DNA of 13,131 nt, from NCBI GenBank assembly GCA_017860075.1, contig JAFNAH010000006.1, positions 1 through 13,131 of the forward strand. The letters run 5' to 3'. The notes below the pieces were generated by a model. That model saw nothing but the letters and a program-made list of their open reading frames with translations, was not told the origin of the DNA and made no database searches. Each line of letters begins with the position of its first letter. Position 1 is the first letter of the stretch. Of this stretch, positions 6,317 through 13,131 are shown piece by piece. A program made the position numbers and the translations under genes. This stretch comes from Acidobacteriota bacterium. GTDB lineage: Bacteria > Acidobacteriota > UBA6911.

Positions 6317-7129
6317 CTACCCGGTCAGGTCCTCCCCTCCGTCCACTCCGATTACGTTGCCGGTCAGCCATACCGAATCGCAGCGGGAGAGAGAGACCAG
6401 CACTTCCGCAACGTCTTCGGGAGTGGTCAGGCGCCCGCCGGGGTTGTATGCCGTCGCGTGTTCGAACATCCGGTCGCTGCCCGGTATCTTCCGCGCGGCG
6501 GGCGTGTCGGTTACACCGGCCCGGATCGCGTTGGCACTGATGCCGTGCGGGGCCAATTCGAAAGCGATTTGCCGGACATGGGATTCGAGGGCCGCTTTTG
6601 CGGCCGACACGGCTCCGTATGTGGGCCAGACGCGATGGCCCCCTGCGCTGGTCATGCCGAATATTTTCGCCCCCTTCCGGAGGAGACCTGCGGCAAACAG
6701 GTCCTGCGTCCAGTAAACAAGGCTGTTCGCCATGACGTCGAGCGTCATCGCCATGTCCGCGGTTTTGATGGCAGTCTCACGATCCTCGGCGAAATACGGC
6801 TTCAGGCTGCCGAAAGCGAGCGAGTGAAGCAGCACACCTATGCCCGACGCACCCGGAGCATCCGCACTCTGACGCTTGCAGGCCAGGATCACCTCTGCAC
6901 GTCTCTCGGGATCCGCCGCATTTACGTTGAAGAACAGCGCCAGCCGACCTGCCTGCTCGATGTCCTGGACGACCTTCTCGGCATTGGGCAGTGTAGCCCT
7001 GCGGTCGAGGTGAACCCCGACTATATCGAATCCGTTGCGTGCCAGAGCCCTGCACGCCGCGGCCCCGAACCCGCTGGATGCCCCCAGAATCAGGGCCCAT
7101 CTTCGACGAGACTCCGGTGATACCCCCAA
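6317..7129 (-). CDS. Enoyl-ACP-reductase-like SDR oxidoreductase (FabI/FabL type)
   Basis: A short-chain dehydrogenase with a nucleotide-binding LILGASSGFG near the N-terminus, NVNAADP, HSLAFGSLKPY, and a catalytic Y-x6-K (YGAVSAAK; Y171 and K178 from the TTG start). Y-x6-K spacing is characteristic of enoyl-ACP reductases FabI/FabL, not classical SDRs (Y-x3-K). The position ten residues before the catalytic Tyr, Tyr in E. coli FabI, is Ser here, as I recall for B. subtilis FabL. The C-terminus (P-GRLTTPEDVAEVLVSL...GNVIGVDGG) fits this group. It probably reduces trans-2-enoyl-ACP in fatty-acid synthesis; another enoyl or ketone substrate is possible. I favour TTG 7129 (270 aa): AAGGAGGTGA lies 5 nt upstream, and a promoter at 7161-7189 would leave the alternative ATG 7147 almost leaderless. 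Confidence 0.82.
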   Translation of the reverse strand: MGVSPESRRRWALILGASSGFGAAACRALARNGFDIVGVHLDRRATLPNAEKVVQDIEQAGRLALFFNVNAADPERRAEVILACKRQSADAPGASGIGVLLHSLAFGSLKPYFAEDRETAIKTADMAMTLDVMANSLVYWTQDLFAAGLLRKGAKIFGMTSAGGHRVWPTYGAVSAAKAALESHVRQIAFELAPHGISANAIRAGVTDTPAARKIPGSDRMFEHATAYNPGGRLTTPEDVAEVLVSLSRCDSVWLTGNVIGVDGGEDLTG

Positions 7130-7131
7130 TC

Positions 7132-7141
7132 TCACCTCCTT
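7132..7141 (-). promoter_or_regulatory. Perfect Shine-Dalgarno AAGGAGGTGA deciding the reductase start
   Basis: The complement of 7132-7141 reads AAGGAGGTGA, a full ten-base match to the usual 16S anti-Shine-Dalgarno. It is 5 nt (counted from GGAGG) before TTG 7129. It lies inside the frame if ATG 7147 is used, which argues against that ATG. Confidence 0.65.
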
Positions 7142-7160
7142 GCTCATTACCGTGCCCGCA

Positions 7161-7189
7161 ATTCTATTGAATCCCGGGGTGCTCTGCAA
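7161..7189 (-). promoter_or_regulatory. Promoter of the FabI/FabL-like reductase gene
   Basis: On the minus strand TTGCAG (7189-7184), a 17-nt spacer, then TAGAAT (7166-7161), five of six at -10. Transcription would start near 7154, giving a leader of about 25 nt to TTG 7129. Confidence 0.55.
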
Positions 7190-7242
7190 TCGGGGAAGCG
7201 TCCGATTGCTTCAACCTCGGCCAGAGGGCAGGCGGCGAAGTT

Positions 7243-7261
7243 CCGGCGGTCGGACCGCCGG
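7243..7261. repeat. 19-bp near-perfect palindrome between divergent promoters
   Basis: CCGGCGGTC (7243-7251), one central G, and GACCGCCGG (7253-7261). The tight centre suits a dimeric protein-binding site better than an RNA hairpin. It lies between the reductase promoter (7161-7189) and the ktrB -10 (7308-7313), so it could serve as a shared operator. No regulator gene adjoins it. Confidence 0.5.
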
Positions 7262-7282
7262 GGTCCGTAACGGGCCAAAAGC

Positions 7283-7313
7283 TTCCCGCGGTCCCTGCGT
7301 CCGGGTATATAAT
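7283..7313 (+). promoter_or_regulatory. Possible ktrB promoter
   Basis: TATAAT at 7308-7313 is a perfect -10. The best -35 candidate, TTCCCG (7283-7288), is weak and sits at 19-nt spacing. The leader to ATG 7358 would be about 37 nt. Confidence 0.4.
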
Positions 7314-7357
7314 GCGCCGCCGGGGCAAATGCTCCGCGCTCCGATCTTCTGATCACT

Positions 7358-8722
7358 ATGCACAAAGGCGTTGGCTACGGCCTGATCCCCTACCGTTTTC
7401 TGGGTGCCACCGAAGTGTTCGTACTCAGCTTCGCCGTGGCCATCGTTCTCGGTGCGCTCGCTCTTATGCTGCCAAGCAGCACGGTCTCAGGAGACATCAG
7501 TTTCATCGACGCCCTCTTCACCTCAACTTCGGCGGTATGCGTGACGGGGCTGACGGTGGTGGATACGGCCACATACTTCACGCGCAGCGGCCAGTTCATC
7601 ATCATGTGCCTGATTGAGCTGGGCGGGCTGGGCATAATGACTTTCTCGATCATCCTGCTGATCATCACTGGTCGCAGACTGTCGCTGCGGGACAAGATGA
7701 TCCTGCAGGACGCCTTTGTGCCTGTACCGGTTGTCGAAGTCCGCTCTCTCGTACGGCGGCTTTTCATCTCCACCCTCGCCATTGAAGGACTCGGTGCGGT
7801 TGCACTCTACCTGTTCACACCGGACCGCGCGGTCTTTCCATCCGTCTTCCATGCGGTCTCGGCCTTCTGCAACGCAGGCTTTGCGCTCAAGTCCACCAAC
7901 CTGATGGCATACCGTTACAACGCAGGGGTCAACCTGACAATATGCTCCCTGATTGTGCTCGGCGGACTCGGCTTTTTCACGCATATCGAACTTGCCAGGA
8001 GGTTCGGCCGACGCAAGACGAAGAGGACGATGAGCGCACACAGCCGCCTCGTGCTCGCCGTGACGGCCTCGCTGATCACGGTGGGAGCGTTCGGGTTCTA
8101 CGCGTTCGAGGCGGGGAACGTTCTCGCCGGCGACGATTTCAGTGGCGTGCTGCTCGCTTCGCTTTTCCAGTCGGTCACCGCGAGGACCGCCGGATTCAAC
8201 ACGGTCGACTTCGGGCATCTGGCAAGTGCCACGCTGTTCTGGATCATCCTGCTGATGTTTATCGGTGCCTCTCCCGGCTCGACGGGAGGCGGCATCAAGA
8301 CCACCACCTTCGGCATTCTCCTGGCCATGGCCAAGAGCCGCTACCGGGGCGAGGATGGCGTATCCGTCTTCCAACGCACCGTGCCGGATGAGACTGTTTC
8401 CAAGGCCCTCTTCATTCTCATCCTGGCCTTCGCGATCGTCACCGCCGCTACCCTCGTGATGGCGGCAACCGAGGCCGGGGACGAACCTTACCTGCGCAGC
8501 GGGACTCGCTTCATTGAAGTGATGTTCGAAGTCGTGTCCGCTTTCGGAACGGTCGGCTTGAGCACCGGCCTTACGCCGAGGCTGAGCGGGCTTGGTAAGT
8601 TCATCCTCGTTTTGGTAATGTTTGTCGGTCGAGTCGGCCCGCTGTCAATTGCCGCATTGGTAGGCCAACGGAAGGGTGCTGCCAGGTACCGGTACGCTGA
8701 AGAGAACGTGATGGTCGGATAG
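7358..8722 (+). CDS. ktrB: Potassium uptake channel subunit, KtrB/TrkH family
   Basis: A 454-residue integral membrane protein, closer in size to KtrB than to the roughly 480-residue TrkH. It has the four-fold membrane-pore-membrane plan of K+ uptake proteins. The four selectivity-filter segments are SAVCVTGLTV (59-68), SAFCNAGFAL (168-177), TARTAGFNT (274-282) and SAFGTVGLSTGLTP (394-407). The gating-loop motif GASPGSTGGGIKTTT (303-317) lies in the middle of the third repeat's inner helix, and FVGRVGPLSIAAL closes the last helix. It conducts K+, usually Na+-dependent, under control of the RCK subunit encoded 31 nt downstream. ATG 7358 has no recognisable Shine-Dalgarno. It is divergent from the reductase gene and shares its 5' region with it. 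Confidence 0.93.
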   Translation: MHKGVGYGLIPYRFLGATEVFVLSFAVAIVLGALALMLPSSTVSGDISFIDALFTSTSAVCVTGLTVVDTATYFTRSGQFIIMCLIELGGLGIMTFSIILLIITGRRLSLRDKMILQDAFVPVPVVEVRSLVRRLFISTLAIEGLGAVALYLFTPDRAVFPSVFHAVSAFCNAGFALKSTNLMAYRYNAGVNLTICSLIVLGGLGFFTHIELARRFGRRKTKRTMSAHSRLVLAVTASLITVGAFGFYAFEAGNVLAGDDFSGVLLASLFQSVTARTAGFNTVDFGHLASATLFWIILLMFIGASPGSTGGGIKTTTFGILLAMAKSRYRGEDGVSVFQRTVPDETVSKALFILILAFAIVTAATLVMAATEAGDEPYLRSGTRFIEVMFEVVSAFGTVGLSTGLTPRLSGLGKFILVLVMFVGRVGPLSIAALVGQRKGAARYRYAEENVMVG

Positions 8723-8753
8723 TCTCGCTCGCGAGAGACTGGAGGCGGAGGTT

Positions 8754-9422
8754 ATGAGACGTTTCGCGGTGATCGGGGCCGGCACATTCGGGGCGGCCAT
8801 GGCCGAGACGCTCTACGAGGAAAACAACGAGGTCATCCTCATCGATATCGACTCGGCAAGAGTCCAGGACATGCAGGATTCGGCCACGCAGGCCATCCAG
8901 GCGGATGCGACGGACATGGAAACCCTGAGGACTCTCGGCATCAACGACGTGGATTGCGCCATAGTCAGCCTCGGAGAACGAATCGACCTGAGCACGCTGG
9001 TTACTCTTCATCTCAAGGAGATGGGTGTGCCCGAGATCGTGGTCAAGGCCACCACCGTTGAGCATGGGAAGATACTCAAGTTGATCGGCGCCACGGAAGT
9101 GATATTCCCGGAAAAGCAGATGGCGCAGCGCGTGGCGCGGAGGCTCAGCGCCCCCAACATCTACGACCAGATCGCGCTGGCCGATGATCTGTCGGTGCTC
9201 GAGGTGCTTGCTCCGGCAGAACTCGTGGGCAAGACTCTCAAGGACCTTCGACTTCGTGACCAGTACAAGGTAAACCTGATCGCAATCCGGGAGCCGACCC
9301 CGCGCGGGGAGATGCACACCATCCTGCCGAGAGCCGAGTTCCGGATCCGGGAGGATCACGTTCTTGTGGTCGTTGGGCTCGACGAGGACATCGAGGTATT
9401 CAAGGGCATTTCGAGGCACTGA
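8754..9422 (+). CDS. ktrA: Potassium uptake regulatory subunit, KtrA/TrkA (single RCK)
   Basis: A 222-residue RCK protein, the size of KtrA (TrkA carries two RCK units at about 450). The N-terminal Rossmann domain has GAGTFG (8-13), with acidic D31/D33 at the end of the second strand for the nucleotide ribose, and a DVDCAIVSLG strand. RCK_C occupies about 138-222 (LEVLAPAELVGKTLKDL...VLVVVGLDEDIEVF). As an octameric cytoplasmic ring it gates KtrB in response to ATP/ADP, or NAD(H) in some members. GGAGG at 8741-8745 is 8 nt before ATG 8754. A second GGAGG (8747-8751) is too close to act. An AGTCTC/GAGACT stem (8721-8726 / 8735-8740) overlaps the ktrB stop. It is co-transcribed with ktrB. Confidence 0.93.
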   Translation: MRRFAVIGAGTFGAAMAETLYEENNEVILIDIDSARVQDMQDSATQAIQADATDMETLRTLGINDVDCAIVSLGERIDLSTLVTLHLKEMGVPEIVVKATTVEHGKILKLIGATEVIFPEKQMAQRVARRLSAPNIYDQIALADDLSVLEVLAPAELVGKTLKDLRLRDQYKVNLIAIREPTPRGEMHTILPRAEFRIREDHVLVVVGLDEDIEVFKGISRH

Positions 9423-9463
9423 CCGGTCCGGGTGGCGCTCTCAGGCAAGCCGCCCCCGCATCG

Positions 9464-9510
9464 CCGGAAATCGGCTGCGGACAGCAGCCTCCGATTCCGG
9501 AACAGTTTCC
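9464..9510 (+). terminator. Extended hairpin after ktrA, probable terminator
   Basis: An outer stem CCGGAA/TTCCGG (9464-9469 / 9495-9500) stacks on a perfect inner stem GGCTGC-GGACA-GCAGCC (9473-9478 / 9484-9489), with small bulges between. AACAGTTTCCTT follows, a weak T-rich tail. It begins 41 nt after the ktrA stop and precedes the next promoter. Confidence 0.45.
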
Positions 9511-9540
9511 TTGCTCATTTCCGCGGATTCACGTTAGATT
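9511..9540 (+). promoter_or_regulatory. Promoter of the 3-hydroxyacyl-CoA dehydrogenase/recA pair
   Basis: TTGCTC (9511-9516), an 18-nt spacer and TAGATT (9535-9540). The predicted start near 9547 gives a short leader to ATG 9562. The -35 is identical to that of rnpB. Confidence 0.45.
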
Positions 9541-9561
9541 CTCTGTAGGACGCATCCGTCA

Positions 9562-10439
9562 ATGCAGACCCGGAAGATCGAAACCATAGGGGTAACAGGG
9601 TCGGGCACCATGGGCAGCGGCATTGCCCAGGTATTTGCTCAACACAGGTATTGCGTCCGGATGACCGATGTGAGGCAGGACCTGCTGGACAGGGGCCTTG
9701 ATACCATTCGCGGCAGCCTGGACAGATTCGTGCAGAAGGCCAAGCTGACGGCTGCAGACCGGGACGACGCCCTGAAGAAGATCTCGGTATCAACCGGGCT
9801 CGGCGAGCTTCAGGATTGCGATCTGGTCGTCGAGGCAATTTTCGAGGATCTGGAAGCAAAGTCCGCACTTCTCAGAAGTCTGGACCGAATCTGTAAGCCG
9901 GAAACGATACTTGCGAGCAATACCTCATCTATTTCTATAACCAGGTTGGCAGCGGCGACCGGCCGGCCGGCGCAGTTTATAGGAATGCACTTCATGAACC
10001 CGGTTCCGATCATGCAACTGGTCGAGGTCATCCGGGGTCAGGAGACATCGGACGATACGTGCCGCACGGTCATGAACATGGCCCGCGAACTCGACAAGAC
10101 GCCGGTCGAGGTTCTGGACTACCCGGGATTTGTGTCCAACCGGATCCTCATGCCCATGATCAACGAGGCGATCTTCGCGCTGATGGAGGGTGTGGGATCG
10201 AGGGAGTCGATCGACACGGTAATGCGGCTCGGGATGAACCACCCCATGGGCCCTTTGACGCTTGCCGATTTCATAGGGCTTGACGTCTGCCTGAACATAC
10301 TGCGTGTTCTGCAGGAGGGATTCGGGGATCCCAAGTACCGTCCCTGCCCGCTTCTGATTCGAATGGTAGATGCGGGCCTGCTGGGGAAAAAATCAGGACG
10401 TGGATTTTACGATTATCGCACTCCGGAAGGGAAATGCTG

Positions 10440-10440
<1 letters not shown>
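9562..10440 (+). CDS. hbd: 3-hydroxybutyryl-CoA (3-hydroxyacyl-CoA) dehydrogenase
   Basis: A 292-residue short, monofunctional 3-hydroxyacyl-CoA dehydrogenase. It interconverts acetoacetyl-CoA and 3-hydroxybutyryl-CoA (or homologues) with NAD(P)H, in fatty-acid oxidation or butyrate/PHB-type metabolism. The N-terminal Rossmann motif [11 protein letters not shown] is at 13-23, with acidic D36 after the second strand. Catalytic residues by recalled alignment to the human enzyme are S122, H143, E155 and N193; H143 lies in GMHFMNPVP and N193 in PGFVSNR. The C-terminal domain ends with [18 protein letters not shown] at 9547-9550 is a modest Shine-Dalgarno for ATG 9562. Its TGA overlaps the recA ATG by one base. 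No other beta-oxidation gene is nearby, so the pathway is uncertain. Confidence 0.92.
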
Positions 10441-11486
<1,046 letters not shown>

Positions 11487-11531
11487 AACACGGCTCGGCG
11501 ACCCGGGCACAGCAGCACCCCGGCTGCATGT

Positions 11532-11560
11532 TTGCTCCTTCTGCCTTGCTGCGATAGAAT
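11532..11560 (+). promoter_or_regulatory. rnpB promoter
   Basis: TTGCTC (11532-11537), a 17-nt spacer and TAGAAT (11555-11560). The expected start, about 7 nt downstream, coincides with the first paired base of RNase P helix P1 (11567). Confidence 0.72.
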
Positions 11561-11566
11561 GCTGCT

Positions 11567-11945
11567 GCGGAGCCGGCCAGGCAATCGCGGTCCTGCATAG
11601 CGGGATCGAGGAAAGTCCGAACTCCACAGGGCAGTGTGCCTCGTAACGCGAGGGAGGGGCGACCCTACGGAAAGTGCCACAGAAAATACACCGCCTCCGC
11701 TCACGCGGCGGTAAGGGTGAAAAGGTGCGGTAAGAGCGCACCGCGTCACTGGCAACAGTGGCGGCACGGTAAACCCCACACGGAGCAAGGTCGAATAGGG
11801 GAGCGCTCCCGAAAGGGATCAAGGGCGGCCCGCCCGATGCTTCCGGGTAGACCGCACGATCGCTGGAGTGATCCAGCGGCAAGATGAATGATTGCCGCCT
11901 TCGCAACCGCGAAGGAACAGAATTCGGCTTACGGTCGACTCCGCA
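11567..11945 (+). ncRNA. rnpB: RNase P RNA, bacterial type A
   Basis: This is the catalytic RNA of RNase P, which matures tRNA 5' ends. Conserved sequence is clear: GAGGAAAGTCCGAACTCC from 11608, ACAGGGCAGTGTGCC (11626-11640), GTAAACCCCACACGGAGCAAG and GTCGAATAGGG (about 11769-11801), AGATGAATGATTGCC (11882-11896) and ACAGAATTCGGCTTA (11917-11931). Terminal helix P1 pairs 11567-11578 with 11933-11944 (one C-A mismatch, one G-U). P2 pairs GGCAATC (11580-11586) with GATTGCC (11890-11896), seven perfect pairs. P3 GGTCC/GGATC also folds. Total length is about 380 nt, typical of type A. Exact ends are inferred from P1 and the promoter. No T-tract terminator follows before the convergent DUF3108 gene. 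Confidence 0.96.
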
Positions 11946-11952
11946 CCAGCCC

Positions 11953-12867
11953 TCAGGGATTCACAGCCACCAGCCTGCCGTAGGCTCTCCCCAGCTTTAC
12001 CTGGATTTCGAACATCACGGGTAGCCTGCGTGCGTCCTCGCTCAGCCAGATCCTGAACTGGCCGCCCTCCCGGAAAAGCCCGCCCAGCAACGCAACGGTC
12101 TCGATGCGGAAGCTCTTCACAGGTCCGGCATGCCCCTCGATGGTTTCGCTCTTCACGACCCGCGTCTCAACCCTCTTTATGTTGTCGTCATCCCCCAACA
12201 CCCACTGGTCCCGTGAGCCGATGTGCAGGTCCGCCCGTCTGAGCGCGTACACGGCGGCAAAAACATCGCGGACGCAGGCGGGGATGTCATCCACGAACCT
12301 GTCTTTGTTCACGTGCGGCGGCGACTTGGCGACATCGGTATCCAGGATGTGAAGGCGGCGCGCTTCGGGGTAGTAAGTCACGTCTATGTCGCGCTTCCTC
12401 TTCCCTTCGCGCACACGCTTCTTGACGGTGTAGGTGCACAGGGTCGCCGGATCCGCCAGCGACTCGAAGGTATCGTTGACCTTGACGCCGGTGAGGCTGG
12501 CCAGGGTTCCGCTGGAACGCGCCTCGAAGGTGATTGGCGCCGCGGGCTTCTCCCCGTAAAGGGTCGTCCTGCCCAGGCTGAGCCGAAGCTCCCCGGCCTC
12601 CATCTCGGGCAGGAAGAACAGGTACCAGGGCGGATTCCATACGACTTTGTAGCGAAGGGTTTCCCCGGGTGAAAATGGAGAAATCGGATCCGGATCCTGG
12701 CCGGAGCCGGCATCGGGACAGAACCCGGGGGCTGAGAACGAGAAGGACAGGACCGCTGCCACGACCAGAACCCGGACTGTCGGGGCCCCGACAGCAGGAA
12801 AGCCTCTGCCCTGGGGCGCCACTACTGCCTGTGTCCTGGCAATCGAAACCTTGCGGAACACCTTCAC
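11953..12867 (-). CDS. DUF3108 exported protein of unknown function
   Basis: A 304-residue protein. After about 30 residues comes one hydrophobic segment (about 31-48), then a periplasmic domain typical of DUF3108. Its features are SPGETLRYKVVWNPP (66-80), AGELRLSLG (91-99), FESLADP, DDIPACVRDVFAAVYALR (193-210), and a final EGGQFRIWLSEDARRLPVMFEIQVKLG block. The long N-terminus before the hydrophobic stretch is unusual; either the signal is atypical or the true start is internal. C50 is not in a proper lipobox. The annotated start is GTG 12867, overlapping the upstream glycosyltransferase TGA by four bases (GTGA). GGAGG is 4 nt from it and 10 nt from a second GTG at 12861. The stop lies just past the end of rnpB. 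Function is unknown; coupling to a GT9 gene suggests an envelope role. Confidence 0.8.
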   Translation of the reverse strand: MKVFRKVSIARTQAVVAPQGRGFPAVGAPTVRVLVVAAVLSFSFSAPGFCPDAGSGQDPDPISPFSPGETLRYKVVWNPPWYLFFLPEMEAGELRLSLGRTTLYGEKPAAPITFEARSSGTLASLTGVKVNDTFESLADPATLCTYTVKKRVREGKRKRDIDVTYYPEARRLHILDTDVAKSPPHVNKDRFVDDIPACVRDVFAAVYALRRADLHIGSRDQWVLGDDDNIKRVETRVVKSETIEGHAGPVKSFRIETVALLGGLFREGGQFRIWLSEDARRLPVMFEIQVKLGRAYGRLVAVNP

Positions 12868-13131
12868 GCTTCCTCCAGGCGCCTGAGCACGGCGGCATAG
12901 ACCTCATCGACCGAAATATCCATACACTCGTTCGCGGTGGGGCAGGTCCTGCCATGGCAGTAGCTGCATGGCAGCGGATGCACCAGAGCCTCGTCCCGGG
13001 TCGACCAGGGTCCGTTCCTCGCCGGCGAAGTGGGCCCGAAGATGCCGACGACAGGCACGCCGAGCGCACAGGCAAGATGAAACGGCCCGGTGTCCCCGGA
13101 GATGAACAGACGCGCACGCTTCACGAGGGGA
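12864..13131 (-). CDS. Glycosyltransferase family 9 (heptosyltransferase-like), C-terminal part
   Basis: Only the last 89 or so residues are in the window; the frame stays open at base 13131, so the start lies outside (GTG at 13124 is internal). The diagnostic GT9 donor-binding stretch is present: FISGDTGPFHLACALGVPVVGIFGPTSP, matching the usual S-x-D-[ST]-G-x-x-H-x-A...FGPT of ADP-heptose:LPS heptosyltransferases. A Cys-rich segment follows, CSYCHGRTCP...ECM, common in this family's C-terminus, then a final helix DEVYAAVLRRLEEA. The likely role is adding heptose or a related sugar to the lipopolysaccharide core at the inner-membrane cytoplasmic face. It overlaps the DUF3108 gene by four bases, so the two are translationally coupled. 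The exact acceptor cannot be told. Confidence 0.88.
   Translation of the reverse strand, partial: PLVKRARLFISGDTGPFHLACALGVPVVGIFGPTSPARNGPWSTRDEALVHPLPCSYCHGRTCPTANECMDISVDEVYAAVLRRLEEA

Noticed and set aside
6458..7120. 220-codon + strand frame opposite the reductase gene
   Set aside because: The minus strand encodes a complete SDR with catalytic motifs; the + frame shows nothing recognisable.
7523..8374. 283-codon minus-strand frame inside ktrB
   Set aside because: Highly charged translation with no domain, antisense to all KtrB filter motifs; a shadow frame.
11636..11887. 83-codon + strand frame within rnpB
   Set aside because: Lies wholly within conserved RNase P RNA sequence.

Overview
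This is ordinary chromosomal sequence of a GC-rich, Gram-negative (diderm) bacterium. A TonB-ExbB-ExbD-ExbD energy-transducing cluster, a TPR lipoprotein and a GT9 (heptosyltransferase-type) glycosyltransferase all imply an outer membrane. The Gly-Gly-Val/Ile repeat plus polyproline linker in TonB, the ExbB-ExbD-ExbD layout, and the mix of neighbours (Rel/SpoT, RidA, KtrAB, RecA, bacterial type A RNase P RNA) fit Acidobacteriota best. That assignment is inference from remembered patterns, not from a search.

Left block (1-3169, + strand): the 3' end of tonB, then exbB, exbD1 (8-nt overlap with exbB), a 334-nt hairpin-rich gap, exbD2, and a TPR lipoprotein gene. The block closes with a strong intrinsic terminator. 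TonB/ExbB/ExbD would use the proton-motive force to drive outer-membrane transport; the lipoprotein may belong to the same envelope module.

Middle block (3170-7150): a bifunctional-type (p)ppGpp synthetase/hydrolase with its own TATAAT promoter, then ridA. RidA ends tail-to-tail with rpmB (ribosomal protein L28, zinc-binding form), and the two genes share the four bases CTAG as interlocked stop codons. Upstream of rpmB, also on the minus strand, is an enoyl-ACP-reductase-like SDR of the Y-x6-K type. Its promoter and perfect Shine-Dalgarno favour a TTG start.

Right block (7190-13131): divergent from that reductase is ktrB-ktrA, a two-gene potassium uptake system. A hairpin separates it from a 3-hydroxyacyl-CoA dehydrogenase gene, which overlaps recA by one base (TGATG). 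Immediately downstream is rnpB under a near-consensus promoter. Converging on rnpB from the right are a DUF3108 exported-protein gene and the partial GT9 gene, coupled by a GTGA overlap.

I see no mobile element, CRISPR array, tRNA, phage gene or defence system. The less ordinary material is regulatory or architectural: the structured gap between the two exbD genes, a 19-bp near-perfect palindrome between the divergent reductase and ktrB promoters, the shared CTAG stops, the hbd-recA coupling, a RecA tail without acidic residues, and a recurrent TTGC...TAGA(A/T)T promoter form.
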